Of a stretch of 64,000 nt of DNA, positions 20,320 through 31,189 are shown in pieces; position 1 is the stretch's first letter; the number at the start of each line of letters is the position of its first letter. Location: assembly GCF_921293095.1 (NCBI RefSeq), contig NC_060256.1, positions 88,629,851 to 88,693,850 on the forward strand, read 5' to 3'. The stretch is from Ischnura elegans. Taxonomy: Eukaryota > Arthropoda > Insecta > Odonata > Coenagrionidae. A model generated the notes under the pieces. The model was not told the origin of the DNA, searched no databases, and worked only from the letters and a program-made list of their open reading frames with translations. The position numbers were made by a program, and so were the translations under genes.

Positions 20320-23100
20320 ATGAATTGTGGCAATAAATGGGAAATAAAAGACATTATATTTAAATATGAATGCATAAAATATATTTCTTACGACATTATG
20401 ATAGCTTAAATGCACAAAATAACAAGATCAATCAGAAAATACCCAACAATGCCGATGATAATTGCTGACTATCCTCTGAACTCTACTTCCGAAAGAATAG
20501 CTGGCGACGCACTTGTCTGGATTCTGGAATAGTTTATCTCTATGATAGCTTGTCTAGGACTGGATAAAATAGGCTCTGCTTGTGTAGTTAACAGCTTATT
20601 GTATTTGTAAATACTAGCAATATTATAACTCATGCATGAATCACTTACTACATTAACTTTTCGTTACTCTATTGCTAAAGAGTAATTTTATTTGCATGTT
20701 GGATGTCAGTGCTCTTAGCACTATCCTAGTTTCTGGTCTGACCGCGTGTCATTATCCTTAGCGCTTGGGCTGTGCTCAGTGAACGAGCACGTTTATGATT
20801 ACCTAATGATAGGATGAGCGCTTCATGCCTGGTGTGGAATCACCCCATGCTACACACCCTGGTGGTGGCTTGTACGGTACCTCGTAGATGTAGATGGATC
20901 TCCCTGGGACTGAATAATATTCCGCGGAAACATCCCTGGAACTAGGATGTTCTGTAGGTGTTCTACCAGCATTCAACGAGGTACATTCTTAGGATTGTTT
21001 CAGGCGATGCTCCAGTATGTTGGAGGGTATCATGATGATATTATAACTAATTATTGCTGTACAAGAGCTCGAATGAAAACTTTGCTACTGATTTCAATAC
21101 ATGTATGAATGCCATTCAACACCGGACCCTTTGGTTGCGGTTGTCGTTATTTTTCAAGCATTCTTACAATCGACACTGAAAGAAAATTGGCGAACAAGGC
21201 GGAGGGGTGTGAGTGTGTATAATCCACCCGTTGGGGGTCGGCGTGGGTGGATGGGTGGTTTCGTAAGAGGGAGGAGGAGGAAGCCAATGGGTGCAGAAGT
21301 GGATTATGGCGACACGTGGTGTTGTGCGCGGCCCGTCCATCTTGGAATTGGGGGAGGTCTATGGATTGTTGGCGGTTGGTCGTCCGCGCCGCCGTAGAGG
21401 GGGCTGTTCTTCAATTGGCGATCGGACGCTGAGGAGAAGACTACGCGAATGTGAGCGGGACAACTATTCGGAAGTCTCCATCGATTTTTAAGGTTAGTCA
21501 TCCCCACACTTACATACACCGTGTAAGCAGAGACGCCCACCTCGAAAAAAATTTTAAGTTTAATAAGCTAAACCGCCCAGTTATTGGCACTTTAACGAGA
21601 TCGATGGAGAAATTTTACTATTACGACCCTTTTATCACCATTTCAGTTTTTTAATAACTTGCCGTAAAACAGATTGCTTTAGTTTCCTCATGTTAGCGAA
21701 TTATGTTTTAAATGCAGTTATTAACAAATAAGGTATTTTTTAAGTGTAATATCCCTGTTATGGGCATCCATTCTCTTTTTTTTGGCACACTATTTTTCCA
21801 GTTATCGATACATCAGATTTTCATGCACCACTTGACAGGTTCTTCATACATTAATTAATTAATTATGCATTATAGAAAAAAACCTTTTTTAGATTTAATG
21901 CATTGATCATTATTTTTCCCTTTCATTATTTTAATGCAATGAGAAGTGATGAAATAACTGATGGGGTAGCTTTAAAGTTTTAGGTACTTCATTTTTTGCG
22001 CTCGAAACAAAATTAGTTTTGACTGTCAACAGTTAAACTTTACACCCTCAAGAATTAATTAGGTTTATATTTGTCTTAATCATCTCTTCAAATTAAAAAT
22101 TTATCACTCTCAGAAGTACTGTCATATGGAAACTCGCAGCATTGATGACAAAAAAATAGATCAGCGCCGGAGGCATCTGGAATATACATTGGGTGCGTTT
22201 GGGACACAGTTAAGATGATACAACTTCTTGCAGCTGCGGCAATCAATTCCTACCTTCTTATGTCTTACATTGCGGGTAAATTTACAGCACAAAACATTAG
22301 TAAACTTCTTCCTCAGATAGTTATGAGTTGGCTTCTTCCAGTGTCAGTGAACGGTGAGATTCAACGCGAACGGCTTTACACATCGTTGATGCGGTTAAGC
22401 TATATAAAAAATACTTTCGGATGATAACAATTCCTGCTCTTTTCCAAATAATAATGCTTTAGCTGCCTTTGAGATTCTATTTCGCTCATTTTTATTTTTT
22501 TCATCTGACTCGAAAAGAATGTGAAGAAAGTTTTTTTTTTTCGATAACTTTTTTTGATATACGGCGCTTTTCATTGCATATCGTATTAATTTAGTACCCT
22601 GATTCTTAATATCATATTTCTAACATCTTTCATGTGTAATAAGCTCCTTCATTCAGTTTCTTAATTACGAATCCTCCAAGACATACGTGTTCGAGTCCAC
22701 TGACAATGAGTGTTGGCATGTGATTTTGCAGACGCCATATACGTATCTCATTAAAAATCATTATAACTAGTCAACAATCCTAAGATTGGTTTGACTCAGC
22801 TCTCCATTCCTCTCTCCTATCCGCTAATCTATTCATATCAATGAATTTCTTCTATTTTACACATTGAGTTTTCGTTATAATGTGACATTTTAAACTTAAA
22901 TATTTCCGTGTACGAAATAACACTTGGGAAAGATAATATATCAGCCTAAATTTCCGTGGTATAAAATAAAATAAATGCACCTACGACATTCCTTTCCAGG
23001 TAAACATTTATTATAAGAAAGGAAATAATGTGAGTAAAAAACGTTGTACATATAAAAAGGTTTTCATTTGACATCTTCAAAACGTCTGCGGTAAAAAGGT
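20320..23100. other. intergenic; GC-rich island at 21180-21490
   Basis: Mostly AT-rich without a recognisable gene. At 20805-20892 lies a retroposon tail (see 9110). The island at 21180-21490 is CpG- and GC-rich on an AT-rich background and ends in AAGGTTAGT, a possible splice donor. It could be a promoter with an untranslated first exon for the InaF-motif gene downstream. Overlapping frames there differ between readings, so none is called coding. Confidence 0.3.
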
Positions 23101-23124
23101 TTTTTTTTTCATTACTGGAGATAT

Positions 23125-23400
23125 GACGGGGAGCACAGTAGCCAAGTGGGTAGTACCCTTGGATGCTGTTCGATGGCCCCCCGTTCAAATCAACGTGAAG
23201 CCTTCGAACACGCCCAAAGAAAAATCATCGAAGTGCCGAAGGTAGCCCAGGGAAAGAATTCAACCCCATACCCTGAATGCGTGAGATTCAAATACCTGTG
23301 GATTAGTTCGGGGTGACCTCTGCCCTAACATATCCGATCCAACCTTCTGGTTGAATTACTGAGGGAGAGATAAGTCACAGAAAAACTTCATCCGCGAACA
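23125..23400 (+). repeat. tRNA-derived SINE
   Basis: GCACAGTAGCCAAGTGGG (box A) and CCCGTTCAAATCAAC (box B) about 45 bases apart give a tRNA-like head. A GC-richer body of about 200 bp follows, to AGATAAGTCA. No poly(A) tail or target duplication was delimited. Confidence 0.65.
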
Positions 23401-23693
23401 AAATGCCTGTTCATTATAATCCGTAAACAAAATAAATAGTATGTCTGCGCGATTCGTTAAAAAGTGGTAAGAGAGAACGGTGAGCGATACGCAGCCTCTC
23501 CACGGATTTGGGTGGGAGCTGCTAGAGGCTATGTAACTATGTGCTAAGTTTAGGCCACGTTGACAGCAACTTAACTTGATTTAACTTTGCGTAATTAAGG
23601 AGTTGAAAACTTGAGAAGACCATCTACTGGTTGAAAACAATTCAATGCGGCGTAACTCGATTGGGAATAGCCATTAGTTCATAAAATTACATA

Positions 23694-24070
23694 CAAGGTG
23701 GAGAAAAATTGTGTCACAGAATTTTACCATGGATAGCTGATGCCAGAAGGAAATAAAATTAGTAATGATGTTTTTATCAAAAACGCACCATTTTTAAACT
23801 ACCGAAACTTTGAGCAAAGCTCTCCAATTGGCAGCGAGTTTTCTCTTTGAAAAAGACAAAGGCAAATGCGACAAAATGATTTGAGGTCACGAGTTGTCCA
23901 GAGCATCCGGAAGCAGGGCAAACTGGTGGCCAATCGGAGCGCTTAGCTCAAAGTTTCTGTAGTTTAAAAATGGTGCGTTTTCGACCTAAACATCACAAGT
24001 GATTTTGGTTTATACTGGCATCAGCTCTCCAGGGTTAAAGTTCCGTGTTATATAATTTTTGTCCACCCCA
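23694..24070. mobile_element. Tc1/mariner-type MITE with long inverted repeats
   Basis: Ends GGTGGAGAAAAATT and, inverted, GGTGGACAAAAATT extend into arms of about 130 bp. The arms share AGCTGATGCCAG and AAAACGCACCATTTTTAAAC. TA flanks both sides (23692-23693, 24071-24072). The roughly 110-bp centre has no coding capacity. Confidence 0.75.
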
Positions 24071-24079
24071 TACATCTCT

Positions 24080-25120
24080 TACATATTGATAATATTAAGG
24101 AAGGTAATAAAGCCAGTTTGTATTCAAATGAACTTTGGAAAGTTTTCTAAACTCTATTCCACGATTGAAACACGGTCTGAGCTCTGATTGGCATAATATT
24201 TCATTCGTCGGTCAATGGGATATTACGTTTAGGTAAGCCAAGTTAAGTTGTAATGAATGGGGCTATAGATTGCATGAGCAATTCAGAAAGGATATCCTTC
24301 ATATCAACACATAGAACATCATATTACTACCGAGCTATATTTCCACATCCGAGATAAAAAACGATGGATACTTTGCCGCACGGACAGGTCACAGGTGGTA
24401 GCCTTCTTTTTCGACGGTAAAAGTTACTTCAAGTAAGGTGTAGTTCAAATGAGCATTATTTTAATGTGAACATTGTAATGTCCTTGTTCCTCAATTTCAA
24501 TTTATTACATGTGTCAATGTTTCGTTGTCTTGTTTATTGTGTGTGTATGTGCGTAGTTATATATATTAAAATACATTTCAATACATGCCAATAATATTAT
24601 TTTCTTCTACTCTTCATATTTTTCGTCAAATGCATTGTTTTTTATTTGTATAATTATTACCTAAAAAATTAGGTCAGTACTTCTTTACCTTTTTTTCTTC
24701 GGCGATTTCTTTCCCTTTATCCTTCCTCTCCACCCCCGTCCTGAGGATCACTGGGCGAATAAGTTAAAGACACTTGGTTCCCGGCCCTCGTGTGTTGATC
24801 CCTTCTAAGGATCCGCCCTAAGTCCTCACCCGCTCCTGGTTTTCACATCTAAGGAAAAATGAGTGGAATATTCTTAATTATAGAATGCTGTTCCATTGCT
24901 GAAGGAACAGCAAAGCTTGGTTTCCTTAATGTTGGCCCAAGTCGGCTAAATGACGGCTTTGGTATTTTTCCATCCGAAACCTTTCCTTGCATATCCCTGG
25001 AGGCGTCGAAGGGCTCCTATCGTGGCGGCCGGTCCTTCCCTTCCTTTTGCCTTCCTATCCACACCCCTGCAGAGGTGTGCGGGCGTAAAAGTCTCCAATT
25101 TGGTTCTCGCACTCCAGGAG
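24080..25120. other. intergenic, 5' side of the InaF-motif gene
   Basis: The pyrimidine- and GC-rich stretch at 24690-25090 has short frames but no recognisable protein. From 25122 a CAGGGGCGCAGCTAGG terminus, as in the hAT MITEs, is followed by a G run; its partner end was not found. Confidence 0.35.
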
Positions 25121-25390
25121 CAGGGGCGCAGCTAGGACGATTGTTGGGGGGGGGGGGAGGGGGGCACGACCCGTGGGAATAGAGGGGTGTAACCCCTAGC
25201 CAGCAAATTGAGAACATTTTCATATCTAGAAATCACATTTTATGCTGCTTTGGCACTTAAAATTACACAATTGATGGATCATCGGGAAGCTATTTTGTTA
25301 AAACATATTGGTGGAGTAGAATAATTTGTTTTATCGGTTAATACTTTTCTGCTAAAATTAAATGGTTTTTGCAGGGAACGTACCCCCGGT

Positions 25391-25688
25391 CAGTGGCGCA
25401 GCGAGGGGGGTTTTGAGGGATAAACCCCCCTCCCCGAGAGCTCATAGAAATTTTTAAGTTTAATCCATTTTACTTAATTGGATTGATATTACTAACAGAA
25501 TAGTGTAAGGATTGATAAAATATCCCTCAGAAAGCCGTAAAATTCACCTTTTGAACCATTTATCTTAAAATTCCGCAATTTACTAATCTCGCACCTACCG
25601 CGTATCCTGGTGGATATTCCATACCCCAACACACCTCGGTATTAGTTGCACCTTACCCCCCATGCCTTAGTTCCTAGCTGCGCCCCTG
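25391..25688 (+). mobile_element. hAT-type MITE, family A copy 1
   Basis: A 298-bp element running CAGTGGCGCAGCGAGG to CCTAGCTGCGCCCCTG, with inverted ends. Flanking octamers CCCCCGGT and CCCCAGGT match at seven of eight positions. It is collinear with the copy at 50853-51149. Confidence 0.85.
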
Positions 25689-25771
25689 CCCCAGGTGGCG
25701 CCTGGATACGCCACTGCTCAGGACTGTTCCAATGGTGGTTTTCATTTGAAAGGTGTTCCTCATCATTGCAG

Positions 25772-26194
25772 GACGAGGGTGTGACATCTGAGTGATGCCG
25801 GATCAGGCAGATGGCGGTGGCGAGGGGAGCTCGTCCGGGGACAACAAGGGAGGGGGCGGGGGGGACAAGAAGGAGGAGGGGGGAGCAGGGAAGCACAAGA
25901 AGCTGCTTCGGCTGCTCACCGTGATGGCGTACCTGTCGACCGTCTCGGGCACCGCCTTCATGCTCTCGCTGTACTACCTATTCCTGTGGACGCCCAAAGT
26001 TCAGCTGGGAGGGAAGGCCCTCGTCCAGGACCCCCCGCCCCCCTCCTCCATGGCCCTCTTCTTCCCCGAGATGGCCCCACACCTCGCCGCCAGAGTGGCC
26101 GACGAACACGAGATGAGCAAGGCCTCGGGACCGCAGTGGGCCGCCAGGACGCAGCCGAGACCCACAGACGGCACGAGGAGGAAGACCAAGAAGG
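25772..26194 (+). CDS. InaF-motif single-pass membrane protein, first coding exon
   Basis: An exon opens after CATCATTGCAG and closes at the donor GTGAGT (26195). ATG at 25795 starts 133 codons in this exon. Residues 1-40 are Gly/Glu/Lys-rich and disordered. Residues about 41-70 (LLRLLTVMAYLSTVSGTAF, then MLSLYYLFLWTPK) match the InaF motif: basic lead, transmembrane helix, YY...W.P. InaF proteins bind and stabilise TRP-family channels in insects, and vertebrate INAFM1/2 share only this helix. The tail is Pro/Arg/Lys-rich. The exon is far more GC-rich than its surroundings. Later exons were not identified; the 26195 donor implies at least one more, or a stop nine bases on if unspliced. The family call is firm; TRP partnership is inferred. 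Confidence 0.8.
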
Positions 26195-26214
26195 GTGAGT
26201 CCCAACACTAACTG

Positions 26215-27335
26215 TTTATGTCTAATCCATACGGCAATCAGTATCTCAACAATTCAATCGAGACACCGGCTTTCATCTTACCAGACCTGTAATCAGCTGC
26301 ATAATAGACATAAGGGAAGAACATGAAGAATTCCAAAAGACACAGCCAATCGGACGACACCTGAGCCGTATTGTTGTCCTCGGTAAATGGTCGTATCGGT
26401 TCAGTGTGAAATTTCCTAATCAATCAAAACAAAAACTTGCATTAAATATTCCTCAAGACCAATACTGCAAGACACTGAATCAACATTCATTGATAATCTT
26501 GCAGACTCCTTTGAAAAATCTAAAAGGGAATTGTGAGCTGCTTTGGTAACTTCAAATTTGGAATTGGAGGAGGAAGCCCCCATTAGAAAGAAGTGAATGC
26601 CAGAGAGGTTCCAATATTGAGGAAGAATCCTCAGAACACCAGCAGGCTGTCAATTGGAAAATTAACTCTTTTTATACCGAAGCATGTTATATTCGAGTCA
26701 TTTTTCCTGAATTTTTGCAGTGGGTCCAATTTGAACATGAATTTCTAGAAAATATCTTCTCAACGTATCTTGTAGATGTCCGAAAAGCGTACATTCAATT
26801 ATCTGCAAAATGTCTAAAAGATATTACCAGATATTTTCTAGATATTAGCTGCAGACGTTCTAGATATTTTGTAGACATCTAGTAGATATTTTGTGCTATG
26901 TGGGAGCAACCCTCAAAAACACGAACCACCACAAATTTATACTACTCCTATTTATTTTTACGTAAAAAAGCCCATAAGCAGCCATAAGCTATTCAACATC
27001 TTTTTTGTGGATTTTTCATCTGAAAATGCAATATTTTCATATTATTACACAATAATTACATGGCTAAATTGATTTCTGTCCTATTGAAGCAGTACGTACA
27101 AAGGTGTATTTGTATTAGGGAAGACACTTCAATTTGCATATTGAAAATTGGTATCAAATTAGATGCACTGCATAGTTTTAAACGCGGCTATTGTTTAACG
27201 GTCTAGTTCCGTGGGTAAAGTTAACAGAAAATCTGTAATTTCAGGTAAACGATATAAATTCTCAAAAGGCTAACAATTTTATGAAATATTCATCACAAAC
27301 AGATAAAAATTTAATTTCACAGGAACACGTAACAT
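26215..27335. other. probable intron or 3' flank, no exon recognised
   Basis: AT-rich. Near 26780-26890 there is a run of imperfect CTAGATATT/TAGACATC repeats. No coding segment continuing the InaF-motif protein was recognised. Confidence 0.4.
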
Positions 27336-27340
27336 AATTG

Positions 27341-27839
27341 GGGTAAACCGGAGTTTAAGCCCCTTGTCGCATTGGTGGCGGTTTCTGGAACTATTTTTCC
27401 CGCGAGCTATGGTTAAGAAATATTATCAACAAATCTGAGGTTTTATCAATTTTACCATTTCAAAACACATTCTAACATGACTCAATTCGAAGTCGATTTT
27501 AAAAAGAATTTGGACGAATGTTTGGCGAAAGAATTCAAATACTCTTGCGGATATTTCGCGGGTGAACCGGAGAGTATTTGACTTCTTTCGCCAAACATTC
27601 GTCCAAATTCTTTTTAAAATCGACTTCGAATTGAGTCATGTTAGAATGTGTTTTGAAATGGTAAAATTGATAAAACCCCATCCTTACTCTGAGGATAAAA
27701 CGTAAGATTTAACGTAAGATTATTATTATTATTATTTAACGTAAGATTTGTTGATAATATTTCGTAACCATAGCTCGCGGGAAAAATAGTTCCAGAAACC
27801 GCCACCAATGCGACAAGGGGCTTAAACTCCGGTTTACCC
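27341..27839. mobile_element. foldback element, arms about 240 bp
   Basis: GGGTAAACCGGAGTTTAAGC at the left end recurs inverted at the right end. The two arms match over most of their length, around a centre that is itself a hairpin (CAAATACTCT/AGAGTATTTG). The right arm carries an extra AT-rich block with an ATT microsatellite. No protein is encoded. No clear target duplication was seen. Confidence 0.8.
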
Positions 27840-28113
27840 ATTACCTTTGAAGAGCACATACCTTAGGGGGAGATGTACCACAGATATGTTCCATGCACCT
27901 CAGGGACCGTAGATTAAATCAGTTTTTTCAATGAATGTAAACGTATTGGAACTCCACATTTTGACGAATAGTCACACTAATACATGCACGCCTGTACACG
28001 CCAAGAAGCATCATCATAAACAGCGGCACTTATAAAAATGCCCTATCAATAAACATTGCAACCATAGCAACATTTACAATGTATCATGGAGATTGGTGAA
28101 ATATGATTTTATG

Positions 28114-28404
28114 CTTTCCCGGCGAATAATGTGGGTTAACTTTTCTCGGGATTCCCACCGGGTTAATGTTTTTATAACGGCCAACGTTTCAAGTACCGTC
28201 TCGGCACTCATCATCAGGGCTGAATATTGATTTATTTAATGTTTGGTTGCTAAGTCTCATTGTAATAAATTTATTTAAATAAAAATATATATTTAAAAAA
28301 ATAATAATGAAATAAAATACGATGCCAATTCTTTTATCGCAGCTATATTAAACAGTCTAATTTCCTTATGTGGCCTTTTTATATAAATGAAGTTCTTTAA
28401 CTGT
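28114..28404 (-). repeat. Penelope-like pseudo-LTR, minus-strand copy
   Basis: Read on the minus strand it begins AAAGAACTTCATTTATATAA, which includes a TATATAAAAAGG box. It ends with the hammerhead-like motif CTGATGA, T, GAGTGCCG-AGA-CGGTACTT, GAAACG, followed by CCCGGTGGGAATCCCGAGAA. It lies 3' of the endonuclease coding end and is an inverted duplicate of 29288-29560. Confidence 0.75.
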
Positions 28405-28447
28405 AATTTCGAAAAAATTTGGTCAACTGCATCAAGATTGGCTATCT

Positions 28448-29290
28448 CTAGAGACAGCTGTGGCTGTAGGTGGCGTTAGTTTTTGATTTTTGCATTCGAG
28501 AATTTGCCCTCACTTCTAGAATCTTCTGCAAAACGGGTTTCCAAGTATTACTAATGGAATACCCAGAGTCTCTGTTTAAGTTATTTTTCTCCAGCTTAAT
28601 TTCAATAGCTTCCTTCGTGAGGCGATCCCAAAAACCTTTAGCATGGCAAATTATTTTTGCTTCTTCAAATTTAATGATGTGGTCCTAGCTCACGCAATGT
28701 TCGGCAATGGCAGATTTCTCCAGTTGCCCGAGTCTTAAGTGCCGCTTATGCTCCTTGAGCCTAGTCTCAATGGTGCGACAAGTTTCTCCAATGTATGCTC
28801 CTCCGCACTCACACGGGACACGGTAGACGCCAGGAGTCTTGAGACCAACTGGATCCTTCGCTTTAACCACCTGCTCCCTTAATTTGACCGGAGGCACGTG
28901 GATAGTTTCAATATTGTGTCTCCTGAGTATCCTTGATATTTTACCCAAAATAGTGGAGACGTACGGCAGGCAAGCTTTGGCTACCGGTTTTTCTTTTCCA
29001 CCTTCTTTCTGGATATCCCGTGGCTGGAAAGTCCTCTTGAGTGCCATGGAAATCTGGTGCCCACTGTAGCCATTCTGCGCAAAAGTCCTTATAAGGAATC
29101 TAATCTCCGAAGGTAATCTACTCTTGTCAGAAATGGTCCTAGCACGATGGAATGAAGTTGTGAGGACCGCCGATCGCTGTGAGGGGTGATGGTGACTATT
29201 CCCATTAAGGTATAAGTTAGTTTTTGTCGGCTTACGGTAAACACTATGACCCAATATTCCATTCTTTCTCCGCGTAATGAGGATGTCTAA
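28448..29290 (-). pseudogene. Penelope-like element: RT C-terminus plus GIY-YIG endonuclease, broken
   Basis: The minus-strand frame begins abruptly at the pseudo-LTR junction with LDILITRRKNG and then GHSVYRKPTKTNLYL, a signature of Penelope reverse transcriptases. A linker follows, then the GIY-YIG nuclease: GVYRVPCECGGAYIGETCR, R..EH, and after an in-frame TAG at 28686 the helix DHIIKFEEAKI and EAIEIKLE. Coding similarity ends at TAG 28448-28450. The 5' palm and finger parts of the reverse transcriptase are missing, and one base is out of frame at the junction. The element is dead: truncated, one stop, one frameshift. Confidence 0.88.
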
Positions 29291-29560
29291 AGAACTTCAT
29301 TTATATAAAAAGGCCACATAAGGAAATTAGACTGTTTAATATAGCTGCGATAAAAGAATTGGCATCGTATTTTATTTTTTAAATATATTTTTATTTAACA
29401 AAATTTATTAAAACAATGAGAATTAGCAACCAAACATTAAATAAATCAATATTCAGCCCTGATGATGAGTGCCGAGACGGTACTTGAAACGTTGGCCGTT
29501 ATAAAAACATTAACCCGGTGGGAATGCTGAGAAAAGTTTACCCACATGGGGATTGGTGTT
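29288..29560 (+). repeat. Penelope-like pseudo-LTR, plus-strand inverted copy
   Basis: Starts AAAGAACTTCATTTATATAA and is closely similar to the inverse of 28114-28404. It contains CTGATGATGAGTGCCGAGAC, CGGTACTTGAAACGTTGGCC and CCCGGTGGGAA. A short ACG-TTGGC-CGT stem after GAAA would fit hammerhead stem III. The two copies face away from the coding remnant, a known Penelope arrangement. Confidence 0.75.
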
Positions 29561-30534
29561 GCAAACCCTACCACAGGCTATACCCAAAAGGTTATAGCGG
29601 GATAAGATGGTGAAATATCCACTCGGCTGGATTCATATTTGGAATTATGCACTCGAAAGTAAATATTTAGAAACCCCTTTAACGAAATTTTTAGATGCCT
29701 AGGTGGTCCCAGGGGTCTCATATCGTAAAAATGTGTTTTTTTAAACAAATCCTGAGCGATCCTTTGCTTTAAAAATTCATGAACATATATTTATATGCCC
29801 AAACACATTCTGATTTATTTAAGATTTTTTGGACCAAAATTGAGTTAAGGAAAAATATTTGAATTTTACTAGAACTTTTAGGTTATGAAGGTAATTTTTG
29901 GCAACCTTCTAAATAATTATTTTTTGTGTATTTTTTTCGTTCTTTTAAATTGCAGGGTCAGATTTGCCATTTTCAATCCGGATAATTACCAAAATTCGAA
30001 AAAAAAAATTTTTGGTGATTTTATCCATGTTTTTACCACATCAACTTAACTGCATGTTGATACATAACGATTCTTAAAATATATTTTTTCGTTATTTTTG
30101 ATAGCGGGATCAGGTTTGCCTTTTTCAGAGCAGAACATGATCAAAATAGGACAGACTCTCATTAAAGGTGTCGTGAATACGTAAAGTGTCGTAAAGTAAA
30201 TACGTTCTACTTGATATTTAAGGAATGAAATACTTTCTATTTTAGCGTAAATTTGTTTGCATTTAAACTTATTTTTAAAAAATCATGTTGACAAATTTAA
30301 AAAATCGGCGAAAATCTAATATTCGTCCGAATTTTGTCAGCTATCACTCCATATCTTTATTTTGATATTATTATTTCTGATTTGATTGGCATAAATATCC
30401 ATTTATTCAGGCGAAAAAGTTAATAAAAAATGTGAGGCCACATATTTGAGCATGAGAAAATTAATTAGATGGGCACATTTTCTTCTGTGGTCGTACGGCC
30501 AAAAAACCATAGGGTATATATGAGCTCGTTCCCC
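29561..30534. other. AT-rich intergenic DNA
   Basis: Contains two diverged copies of a segment with the core TTTTTCGTT...GGGTCAGATTTGCC (about 29930 and 30090). Otherwise no recognised gene. Confidence 0.35.
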
Positions 30535-31180
30535 AGTAGGGTGATTTCCGATTATTTTTTTATTGCCAAAATCGAAAGACTCCTGGAGTACGCATTTCAC
30601 GCTTTTAGATTTTTCAATGACGATATCTATTTTTCGCGATTAAATGAAAAGTGAAAATTTTCAAGCGCGCGAAAAAGCGACGACTAATTGGAAGTATGAA
30701 TGCCGGGAAAACTCCCGTGTGACGTCATTCTGGTTCCCGCTGCCGCCGTGTGAGGCCACCTTCGTGCGAGGCTTTGAGCGCCGCTGCAATGCAGGCTGCT
30801 AGCAGGTAGCGCTTGGCTTAAATAAGGATTATTAATACCCTATCAAACGAAGGAAACTTTCTGACCATAAGCAATTTTAATAGGTGATTATTAAGAGATG
30901 TTTCCCTGAGCTCTGTGCCTCATGCATGCATTGGTAATCTCAGACGATGTAAAACTCCTATCTACTCGTATAGAAACTAGGTCCCAGTGACGTCACGTGG
31001 AGTGGCATCGCATGGGGGCCAATCTGGCCTTTTTCAAATGAGGATAAAATTGACCATTGCCATTCGTCTAAACTGGGATTTCTGAAATCAAATAATTTGT
31101 GTATTATGAATACAATAATGGTGTTAAACGAATCGCAATGAATGCCTTTCGTTTTCTTTGATGAAGGAAACTACCCGATT
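30535..31180 (+). mobile_element. MITE-G copy 2
   Basis: Starts AGTAGGGTGATTTCC and ends GGAAACTACCCGATT; both termini carry point changes relative to other copies. The interior is intact, including GTGACGTCACGTGGAGTGG and GTGTGACGTCATTCTGG. Confidence 0.85.
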
Positions 31181-31189
31181 ATAAAGATT

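Noticed and set aside
21101..21540. Several overlapping frames in the GC-rich island, up to 98 codons
   Set aside because: Openness in many frames at once is expected from GC-rich DNA poor in stops; no family resemblance.
25122..25390. A further hAT MITE starting CAGGGGCGCAGCTAGG
   Set aside because: Only one end is present; no partner terminus or 8-bp duplication was found before the next element.
27341..27839. A microRNA hairpin gene
   Set aside because: The 240-bp arms and their transposon-like ends are far too long for a pre-microRNA; it is a foldback element.
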